DNA from: Caryophanon latum
GTDB lineage: Bacteria; Bacillota; Bacilli; Bacillales_A; Planococcaceae
Direction of reading: 5' to 3'
Assembly: GCF_001700325.1 (NCBI RefSeq)
Contig: NZ_MATO01000005.1
Span: 1-47,024, forward strand
DNA: 47,024 bases
Part shown: positions 1-12,000 of the stretch, in pieces
How the letters are laid out: every line of letters starts with the position of its first letter
Position numbering within the stretch: the stretch's first letter is position 1
Notes under the pieces: model-generated
The model's input: only the letters and a program-made list of their open reading frames with translations
Databases searched by the model: none
Told to the model about the DNA's origin: nothing
Program-made: the position numbers and the translations under genes

Positions 1-3000
1 GTTTCACCTGGTGTTGTTGGTGTGCCTGGTGTCGTTCCTGGCTCATTTCCACCTGGTGTAATGATTGGTGGTGGTGTTTGTGTATTCGTGCCACCACTAT
101 TTGGGTTGTCCGTATTTGGCATTTCGATACATGTTGATGAAATTTCAAATTTATTTGTGCTATCTTTCACCACTGTAAATGTTGTAATTTCATTGCCATT
201 TGCATCTTTTAATACGTACTCGCCTGTTGCTAAAAATGCGATTGCGACACCTTCGTTATTCGTTTTTACATTTTGTACGAACTTGCCGTCTTTCGTGTAA
301 ACGCCATACGTTTGGTTCGCTTCACACACGCCATTTTCTTTAATTTCGACAATTTCTACACCTTTATCTGGTGTCGGTGTCGGCGTTGTTGGCGGTGGTG
401 TCGGTGAATCAACATCTTCTTCCGTACAATCTGAAGCATTCGTTAACGTGAACGATTCTACTGGCTTCGTGCCTGTTACTGTAATGCTATCAAACTGTGT
501 CGTTGGATTGCCTTGCTTCACCACTTTGTACGTACCCGCTGCAATCGTAAATTGAATTTTACCGTTGCCATCTTGCTTCACTGTTGTTACAAGTGAATTG
601 TTCATATTGTAAATTTCATATACAAACGTTGCTGCTTTGTCACACGCTGGGTTTAATTCCACCGCGTAATTCGTCACAGGTACTGATGGCATTGCTGGGT
701 ATGACGGTACTGATGGTGTCGGCGTAGGTGTAGGTGTAGGATCTTTTTCAGGCTCTACAACTACCTCAATTACTTTCGGTGGTGTACTATTTGTTACTTC
801 TTCTACTGGGAACGTTGTAATTGGCTTAATGTCCTCAGGTTTCTTCTCTGGCGTACATTCATCCGCAGAGACTAACGCATAGTCACCTTTACCTAATTTC
901 GAAACGTCCACTACTGCTTTATCATTTGCATCTTTTAACGTCACTTCACCTAATACTTCATCACATTTCGGATAACCGTCAATGATTGGTACGATGTTTA
1001 ATTTCGGTGGTGGCGTTGAACCAAATAGGCTACTTGCTGTTACCGATAAAACTAAGCTTGAACATTCGAATTCTACTGTAACTTTTTGATCTTTGTTCGA
1101 GTCTGTTACCGTAAATTCTTTTAACACTTTACCTTCTGATACGATTGTATACGTACCAGCTAGTAAGTTTAATGATTTGTCATTGTTCGTATTACCATTT
1201 GTTACTTTTTCTACTACAACACCATTTTCGTCTTTTACTTCATACGAAATGTTCGTAATTTCTGTACATGCTCCTGATGGTGTTGGATCAATAACGACTG
1301 GGTACTTCGGTAGCTCTGGTTCCGGCTTTTGTTCCGGCTCCGGCTCTACTTTTGTAAATGTTGCAGTCGAACAAGCTTTACCGTCAGCACTTTCAACAAC
1401 TGTTAACGTACCGATTTTATTTCCTTCTTCGTCCACTACATCATACGTACCTGCATCTGTATCCGCTTTGATCGCGTCTAACGATACTTTGCCGCCATAA
1501 ATGTTTGCGAAACTATTTTTTGGAGCTTTGTCACCTGTAATTGGTAAGAATGCTTTGTTACATACTTCGCCTACAGGTTGCTCCGGTTGTTCTGGATTTT
1601 CTGGCTCTGGTGTCACCTCAACTGTTGGTGGCTTCACGCCGCCTGGAGGGTTGATAGGCTTAATTGGAATTATTGGTACTAAAGGTTTTTGCGGTACAAC
1701 GTTTTGAACAAATGCTTTACAGTCTTCAATTGTAATATCCGCTACTTTATTACCTTCTACCATGACAGAAATTTTTTCACCATTTTCGTTTGCTCCATCA
1801 AATGTACCATCTAATGGAACTGTTACTGTGCCATCTGCTGCTACAACAACTTCTGCTGTTACGTCACCGAATGTTAACGTTACAGTTTGACCTGCATATT
1901 TCACATCAAGCTGTGCTTCGACAAACTCACATGCGTTAATTGTCGGTACAAATTCTCCTTCACAGTCAACTAATGTTACTGAACCGATTACTTTGCCATC
2001 GATTGTTAACGTTACATCGCCTTCTGTGAATGGTACTGTTACGGTTAACTCTTCTGAAACGGTTAATGTTACAGTTTCACTACCATTTGATGCTGTCACT
2101 GTTGTACCAGCCTCATAACCTGGTAATGAAATTGTTGCTGCTGTACATGCTACGTTTTCTTGCGACAGTGTGAATTCACCTTCACAATCTTTTAAAACAA
2201 TTGTGCCGATTTCTTCACCTGCTGCATTTGTTACCGTAAATGTACCGTTAATGAATGGTACTGTTGCTTTACCATCTTGACCTACTGTTACCGTTACTGC
2301 TTTGCCTTGATCATTTGTTAACGTAATTGTTTGACCTGCTAATTCTGGTGCTGTGAACTCGCCTGCCATACAGCTTGTGTAAATGATCGTCGCTGCGCAG
2401 TCTTCATCCACTTCAATCGTACCAATCTTTTCACCTGTTACTGTTTCGATTGTATACTGAACATCTTTTTCTAACGCTGTCGTCGGTACTGTTACGTTAC
2501 CGTCGCCGTCGTTATCATCGTATGTTTGACCGTCTACAACGATTGATACGCCTGGTGTTACTGGTACAACTACATCTTTTTCACAAGATGGTTGTGTCGG
2601 TGGTAACTCTGGTGTTGGCTCATATTCAGCTGATGGACATGGCTCGTCTTCTGTTGGTTCAACAATTGTAATCTCACCAATTTCGTTGCCGTCCTTGTCT
2701 TTCACTGGGTATGTGCCTGGTGGTGTATTCATTGGAATGTCACTCACCGGTACTTCTTCACCATCGATTGTTACTTTACTATCGCTCGGTACGTTTTCTG
2801 GTACTTTCACGAATTCTTCTGTACATGATGGTGGTTCTGGTGTTGGTGCTGGCTCAAACACTGCTGTTGGACATGGCTCGTCTTCTGTTGGTTCAATAAT
2901 TTCAATCTCACCAATTTCGTTGCCGTCCTTGTCTTTCACTGGGTATGTGCCTGGTGGTGTATTCATTGGAATGTCACTCACCGATACTTCTTCACCATCG

Positions 3001-6000
3001 ATTGTTACTTTACTGTCGCTCGGTACATTTTCTGGTACTTTCACGAATTCTTCTGTACATGATGGTGGTTCTGGTGTTGGTGCTGGCTTAAACTCTGCTG
3101 TTGGACATAGATCGTCTTCTGTTGGCTCAACAATTGTAATTTCACCAATTTCGTTGCCGTCCTTGTCTTTCACTGGATATGTGCCTGGTGGTGTACCCAT
3201 CGGAATGTCACTCACCGATACTTCTTCACCATCGATTATTACTGTGCTGTCGCTCGGTACATTTTCTGGTACTTTCACAAACTCTTCAGTACATGTTGTT
3301 GGTGGCGTTGGTGTTTCTGGTAATTCTTCTGGTGTTTTACCATCGAAAATTTTCGCTTCACATGGCTCTTCACCGTACGCAACCTCTACTGTGCCATACA
3401 CAACATCATTAATGACTACTTCATATTGACCTGGTACTAATGTAAATGGATCGTTGTATGTCACGATACCTTCTTCATTTGCTGTTCCTAATACAAATAC
3501 AGTTGGGTTTGTTGTTGAAACAAGCTTCACTTCAGTTGTAGTTGGAACAAGCTTACCATCAATATTTACTTGTAACGTGAATGTTGTACATACTAATGGT
3601 TCTGGTGTCGGTGCTGGCTTAAACTCTGCTGTTGGACATGGCTCTTCTTCTGTTGGTTCAATAATTTCAATCTCACCAATTTCGTTGCCGTCCTTGTCTT
3701 TCACTGGGTATGTGCCTGGTGGTGTACCCATTGGAATGTCACTCACCGGTACTTCTTCGCCATCGATTGTTACTGTTGTTGCCGTTTCTGGTAAATTTGG
3801 TGGTACTTCTACAAACTCGTTTTCGCACGTTAATGCTTCGAATGTCGCTGTCACACATGGTTGCTCTTCTGTGCCTGCTTCGACTACAAGTTGACCAATC
3901 ACGTTGCCCGCTTCATTTTTCACATCATATGTGCCTGGTGCTGTTGTTGTTGGAATTTCTGTAATCGCTACTTCTTTTCCTTCAATCACAACTGTTGTTG
4001 CCGTTTCCGGTGCGTTTGTAATTTCTACAAACTCGTTTTCGCACGTTAATGCTTCAAATGTTGCTGTCACACATGGTTCAGCTTCATTGCCTTCTTTCAC
4101 AATAAGGCTACCAATTTTGTTGCCTGCTTCATTTTTCACATCGTATGTGCCTGGTGCTGTCGTTGTTGGAATTTCTGTAATCGCTACTTCGTTTTCACCA
4201 ATGACAACTGTTTTCGCTGTTTCTGGTAAGTTTGAAATGGCTTTAATTACTGTTTCCGTACAAACTTTTGCTGTTTCTTCAAATGGTACTGATGGTGTTT
4301 TACCTGGAGGCACGTTCACGCTTGGTGGTGTCGTTGGATCTTCAAAGTTTGTTGGTACGATACAGTTTTCATTTGTTACATGAACTGTATACTCACCTGG
4401 CACTAAGTTTGTAAACTGTGCTGTTGGTGTTTCTTCTGTAATCGTTACTGTGTAAGCTGCTGCGTCATATGTTTGACCTGCAATCGTTACTTTGCCTTCG
4501 ATTACCTCATACACTTGACCGTCCACAATGACTTCATTATTTAAAATGCCGTACGTTGTGCCGCCAATTGTAATTGCTTTCACTGTTTCGCTGTTATGTT
4601 GTAGCGTCGCAGTTACGGCTGTACCATCTTCTAAGCAGCCAACACCTTCGATAAATTCAACTGCTACTTCTACATTACCTGGTGTTGTTGGTGTTTCATT
4701 CACTGGAACAGCTGGTACTTCTTCACCTGTTCCTGGTGTAAATGGCTCTGAGCTTACGTTACAGTTTTCGTCTTTTGCAACGACTGTGTATTTGTCGCCA
4801 GGTAATAGGTTTGTGAACGTCGCTTCTGCTTTGTTCGTACCTGACTTGCTCACCGTTACTTCATATGGCTTCGCGTTATACGTTTCACCGTTAATTGTAA
4901 CGGTTTGTGCGTTTGTTTCTTCGTTCGTTACAACTACATACACTTGACCGTTTACGATCACTTCACCGTTTAAGATGCCGTATGTTTCGTCGCCGATTGT
5001 AATCGCTTGTACCGCTTTTCCTTCATATTGAAGTGCTAACGTTACGTCGCCATTTTCAAGACAGCCTTGTCCTCCTGCAAATTGAACAGTTACGTCCGCA
5101 TCGCCTGGTGTGTTTGGTGTCTCATTCACTGGAACAGTTGGTACTTCTTCACCTGTTCCTGGTGTAAATGGCTCTGAGCTTACGTTACAGTTTCCGTCTT
5201 TTGCAACGACTGTGTACTTGTCGCCAGGTACTAAGTTTGTGAACGTCGCTTCTGCTTTGTTCGCACCTGACTTGCTCACCGTTACTTCATATGGCGCTGG
5301 TGTATACGTTTCGCCGTTAATTGTAACAGTTTGTGCGTTTGTTTCTTCATTCGTTACAACTACATACACTTGACCGTCTACGATCACTTCACCGTTTAAG
5401 ATGCCGTATGTTTCGTCGCCGATTGTAATAGCTTGTACCGCTTTTCCTTCATATTGAAGTGCTAACGTTACGTCGCCATTTTCAAGACAGCCTTGTCCTC
5501 CTGCAAATTGAACGGTTACGTCCGCATCGCCTGGTGTGTTTGGTGTCTCATTCACTGGAACAGCTGGTACTTCTTCACCTGTTCCTGGTGTAAATGGCTC
5601 TGAGCTTACGTTACAGTTTTCGTCTTTTGCAACGACTGTGTACTTGTCGCCAGGTACTAAGTTTGTGAATTGTGCAGTTGCTTCATTTGCGCCTGTTTTC
5701 TTCACTGTCACTTCGTACGGTGCTACTTCATACTCTTTATCTTGAATCGTTACTTTGTTACTCGTAACTTTATACACTTGACCTTCCACGATTACTTCAT
5801 CGTTTAAGATGCCGTATGTTTCGCCGTCAATTGTAATCGCTTGTACCGCTTTTCCTTCATATTGAAGTGCTAGCGTTACGTCGCCATTTTCAAGACAGCC
5901 TTGTCCTCCTGCGAATTGAACGATTACATTCGCATCGCCTGGTGTGTTTGGTGTTTCTTCAAATGGAATTTCTTCTTTATCACCTGGTGGTACAGTTACT

Positions 6001-9000
6001 GTCGGTGGTGTTGTCGGCTCAGTTGGCACGATACACTCACTTTCTGTTACTTTAACTGTGTAGTCACCTGGGATTAAATTTTCGAATGTCGCTGTCGCTT
6101 TATTCGCGCCATCTTTCGTCACCGTTTGTGTGTAAACTGTTTTCGTCGATGTTACAGCTTCTCCGTCTTTTTCAAGCTGTTGACCAGTCGCTAAGTTCGT
6201 AAACGTTACCGCTTCTTCCCCTTCTACTGAAACAACTACATATGCTGCGCCGTCAACGATAATTTGGTCGTTTGAAATACCGTATTGCTTGCCGTCGATT
6301 GTTACAGCTTGTACGTCTTTACCGTTTGCATCTTGTAATGTAACTGTAATGTCGCCATTTTCTGTACAGCCTTGACCGCCTGCAAATTGAACTGGTACTT
6401 CAAGAGAACCTGGTTGCTTTGGCTTTTCGTCAAATTCAACTGTTGGTGGTGTTTGAACACCTGGTGGTACGTCAACAGTTGGCTCGTCTGTTGTAATACA
6501 TTCGTTATCGATTACTTTTACAACATATTTTCCTGGTACTAAGTTTGTAAATACAGCAGTTGGTTCATTTAGACCTGGTTTTGTAACAGTGACAATGTAC
6601 GGTTTTGCTTCAACAGCTGTTGCTTGACCTTCGATTGTTACGCTACCTTCCACAATTTCATATGCTTCGTCACCGATTAATACTTCGTTATTTAGCACAC
6701 CGTATTTCGTGCCATCAATTTCTACGTAGTTTACCGCTGTTTCATTACCGTCAGAATCAATTGAGAATAATGTTAATGCTACTGCCTCACCATCTTCTAA
6801 ACAGCCTGCACCGCCGATGAAGTCAACTTTCACCTCTAATGTTCCTGGTTGCTTCGGTTTTTCTTCAAATGGTACTTCTGTTTTATCCCCTGGTGGTACG
6901 GTTACTGTCGGTGGTGGTGTCGGCTCAGCTGGCACGATACATTCTACAACTGATACGATCACTTCATACTCACCTGGCATTAAGTTTGTGAAGTTTGCCT
7001 CCACTTTCGCAAAGCCTGGTTTTGTAATTGTTTGCTCGTATAACGCTGGTATATACGTTTCGCCATCAATTGTAAAGGTACCGTCTGCAGCCGCGCTGTA
7101 AAACTGTTCATTTACAATTACTTTGCCTTTTAATACACCATATGTTTTATCACCAATTGTAATTTGTTGTACTGGCTCGCCGTTTGAACGTAATGAAACA
7201 GTTACCGAGCTATCTGTTAAGCAGCCTAAGCCACCAACGAATTGAATCGGTACGTCTAAGTTTCCTGGCTCACCTGGCACTTCTTCTACTGGCACGTTCG
7301 TCTTCTCACCTGGTGGTACGGTTACTGTCGGTGGCGCTGATAAACAATCGCCGCCTGTTACAACAACTTTGTAGTCACCTGGCATTAAATTGTCGAATAA
7401 TGCCGTTGTTGGCTCTGTACCTTTTGTAATTGTTTTCGGTGCCAGCTCACTCACTGTGTAGCTAGTACCGTTTACCGTTACTGTCGTTGCATCTTTTGAA
7501 AGATTCACGTTAAATAACTGGTTATTAATGATGACTTCATTGTTGTATACAGCATATGTTTGACCGTTTGCTGCTGTAAGCGTTTGAATGGCTTTGCCTT
7601 GTGCATCTTGTAGCGTTACCGTTACTTCTGCACCGTTTTCTAAACAGCCCTTGCCATCAATTGCTTCTAATTCTACTTCTACTTCGCTAGAGCAGTCTTC
7701 CGTATAAATCGTAATTGGCTGTGCGTCGCCACTTAACTCCGGAACAATTACTTTAATCGTTTTATTACCAATTGTTAGCGTATAGTAATCTGTGTCACTA
7801 GCGCTTACTGGCATTTTCACGATTGCTTGACCGTTTTCATCTAGCGTTGCTGTATATTGCTGACCATCTTTTTCAAATACATACGATTCAGCTAATTCGC
7901 CTTCACCGCACGTTTTAAACTGAATAATCGCAACATTATCACCGAACGTTTCATTCGTTGGTGTTGGATCATCTGGTGTTACCGTGAATGGTCGTGAGTC
8001 TTGCTTACATTCTTCTTGCTCTGTATATACTTGTACAATTTCATATGAGCCTTCTGGGATTACTAAGTCGCCTTTATTTACTGCTTCATCAAATGTTTTA
8101 CCTGCTGGAATGACAAAGCGTACAACGTCTTCGTTCTCTTTGTTGTCTTCATATGCTACTGTCGCTTTTAACGTGCCGTCTTTTTGCAATGCTTGCTGAC
8201 CGTCTGCTGTATGAATTTCATACACACGCTCACCTAAAGTACATGTATCAAAGACGTTAATGTCACGTTTGATTTTTTCGTTCGTTGCTTCAAATGAAGT
8301 TGTATCTTTCGTGAAGTTAATGATGTCTTCTTCACTACCTACGACAACTAAATTTTCATAGCCTGCTGGGAGTTCTTCTGCTAATGCGTATTTCGCACGT
8401 GGTGGGTTCACTGCTCCAGTCGAATCATCTTCTGGATATGTCGTTCCTTTAAACCACTTTGTTACTTTACCGTCAGCGTCCGTTTTCCCTACAAACGAAC
8501 CGATATGTGCTTCTGGTGCTGTAATTGTAAATACGATACCTTGCATCGCTTCACCAGAATCTGCATCTGTTTTCACGATTTCCAATGTTACATCTGCTAT
8601 ACGTTCATTTTCAAAAATCGGATTTGTTGGCTGATCTGGCTTTGTGAAATCAATACATTCTACAATCGTGAATGGTCGGTCTACGAAGTATGATTCTTTG
8701 TATTCGCTGCCTTCCCCTTCACCTACAACATGCTTTTGCACAATGACATATTGCTTCGCTGTTTGATTTTCGTCGATTTTTGAGAAATCAATCGTTACTT
8801 GACCGTTTTCATCTGTTGTGAAGAAATCAGCACCGTCAATTTTCACTGGTGTTTGTCCTTCAGTAGGCGTAAACGCTTTACCTGGACCTTCACATACATT
8901 TTCTGTTACAGCATATACTTCAAATGTTGACCCTTTAATTTTAGGATCTGTATTTGTTGGAGGTGTTTCATCATCTGGATCACCTTCAACGTTTGTAACT

Positions 9001-12000
9001 GTTACTTCGAGTGGTTTGTTCACTGGGGAATACCACGTATTTGTTTTCTTTACGCTATCACTATTAATAAAGCCTTCAAACTTCGTGTTATCTAACTGAT
9101 ACCCTAGTGCTGTTTCAACCTCTTGGAAGTAATATCTACCATTATCTAAATACGGCACATAAACTTTACCGTCCGCATCTGGTGTAAACGTTAAATCAGC
9201 TGAAGATTGATCCTCAACTAGTGTACGAGTACCATTTTTTTTATCATACTCTGCTTTTTTCGTCGTTGTAACGCGTGTGCCATCTTCTTTAAACAGCGCA
9301 AACTTCACTTGTTCTAACAACTTATCATCTGCATCTGCTGCTACACCTTCGAACGTTTTCGTCATTTCAATTGAGTTAACGATTTCTTCATTTTTAACTT
9401 TAATCGTATGCTCAATCAGACCTTCTGCTGGTTGCGTTCCCGCTATTATTTCAACTGCCTCAACGTTCTTACCATTCTTATCCGTAATCGTTGGGTTCGC
9501 TGACAGTGTCAATTTAAGCTCAGATACTTTTTTATAGCCGTCTAATGCCGTGACTTCTTTAAGGATGTATATGCCGTAGCCGACTTTTTCAAACGTTGCT
9601 TTTGCTTCTTTTCCGTCTAGCACTGTTGTCACTGTTTGAAGTAAGATTGTACCTGATTTGTTATATAGCTCAAATGTGACATTTGGAAGTGGACGTTCCT
9701 CGCCTGTATCGTTATTGACACCTAATTTCGTAATGCTGACATTTGCACGTTTGAAATCTGCTGATGCACCTGAATCGTTATTGATATATTTACCGTCTTT
9801 TAGCTCCACACCTGCACTTGCATTTTCCTCTGGTAATGTTTGTGAACCTGATGTAAGAACGGCTTTGTTACCGTATGCACCTTCTTCATTATATTTACCA
9901 TCGTAATACGTGCTATATGTGATGCGGAACGCCTGTGGACCTTCGTCATCAGTCAAATCACCAAATGTAAGCTTAAATGACGTATTTTTTCGAATCTCTG
10001 GCTCCATTGGCAAAGCTGTTAACCAACCTGCTTCAATTGCTTGATCTAACGTTTTCGGATTACCATCATTTTCGATTCCGTTTTTTGTAAACTTTAATGG
10101 TTGAATTTTCACTGTGTCCGGCAATAAGAAATGCTCATATCCTGCGTCCGTATTTGCTGCTAACGTATCGGTTAATACCGCATTCTCTAATAGTGAGCCT
10201 GATCGATTGACATCTACTATCCAATCAATCGTATTGTTCGCTACAATTGGATTGCCCGTTTTCGTCACAAGCTCATTCGGTCGGTCGATTGTGACACTTG
10301 CTGTTGTTTCTACACCATTATTCACAACAATTTTGTTTTCATATAAGCCACTGCCATCTTCTTGACCAATAATATGATCAGCATCTTTTGTTTCATACTC
10401 GATGTAGTACGGCTTAGATGTAGCTGATTTTGGTGTTAACGTAAAGCTTGTGTCTGTTTTCGTAATGGTAAAGTCATCTGTTGCTTCGCCCTTTGTTACA
10501 GAACCGTCTGTACCAATTTTTGCGTTATATACTTTTACAGAATCAGCTACAAGCTTATGACCTGTACCTAACGTATCAGTAATATTGGTAATCGCTTTTC
10601 TGTCTAAGTTTACGCCTGCTGTCCAATGGAATGTACGTGTTGCATAATTGTACGTTCCTGATTTTTCAGCATTTGCAACGTGTGCCAAAATTGGCTCGAA
10701 TACAGCAGATTTATCTAACTTATCTGGTGTTCCATCTTTATTCTTCCATGTAAAGTTAGCAGTATTAGAGAATTCAACTTTACCGTTTGCTCCAGGCGCT
10801 GGTAATGTATCGTATGTCGTTTGATACGTAAACGCTAAATCTACTGTAGCTGTATCTGCTACTGAAGCTGAAATTATACCATTCTCATGCTTCAAATTAA
10901 CGTTAGAATTAGCACCAGAAACCTCACCTTTTAGTAGGTTAAAATCTTTACCATCGTCATACGGCTTTAACGTAAGCCCTGATGGTAATTGATCCGTTAA
11001 GTTGAAGTTCGGTATTTGTTGACCTTCTGAAGTAAATGATACATACCATTCTACAGTACGGTTTGTATAGTCGATGCTCCGAAGTTCCTTTACACCGACA
11101 CCTGATGAGTAAATGAATGAATCTGTTGCTGTATATGGCTCATCATTAGCATCTTTAAACGGTGATGTTACCGTATTTTCAATTGTACCGCTTGATGTAA
11201 TGAGGTCGTCAACAGAAGCTGTTGAGTATTCAATATCATAAGCATAAGTCCCGTTATCTATTAATAGAATTTTAAAACTCTGCTCACCTTCGTCAGAAAT
11301 CAATGAAGGATTTGTAATATCTTCAGGATTTACCCATTGACCATCTACTTGCTCATATTTTGTTACTTTAATCGTATCCGCCAAAATTTTGTGTTCTTCA
11401 CTAACCGTATCGGTAATTTGCATACCTGGCGTAACAGTCTGACCTAGTTTATTAAACTCGATTTTCCAGTTCGCTTTGTACTTATTGCCGCCTACGAATG
11501 TTTTCGATAATGGTGTGCCGTACGTTACTGGTACTGCTGCTTCAGCTTCCCACTCTGCTTTTCCTGAGCTAGCTTTAACGACATTTTCGAAAATCTCTTC
11601 TGCGCTGTCAGGAATACGCGTAATTTCTGTCGTATACGTTACTTGTACGGCATATATTTCTTTGTTGAAAACAAAATCGGATTCATTATTACCGCTCTCA
11701 ATTTCGAAATTAAGCTCGCTCCCATCTGTCAGAAGAACGATAGGCTCTCCCTCTGAATCAGGCTGAACGCTTTGTAACGTTGCTTTCATTTTAACGAGTG
11801 ATACGTTTACACTACCCGGTACTAATTCGTGACCTTCGCCAAGTGTGTCATTAAATGTGATTGACTCTCCAAGCTCTTCACCTTCTAAGTTAAAAGCAAC
11901 TTGCCAATCGATATATTTAACACCTTTATCATCACGCACTGTACCGTCTTTAACAATTGTTGCGTCATCAATATCAACTAATGGCTCAAATTTAAATGTT

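Noticed and set aside
2450..4383. Several plus-strand frames of 60-250 codons with repeated translations
   Set aside because: They are antisense shadows of the adhesin repeats. They lack start signals and read as Val/Ser/Gly-rich complements of the real frame.
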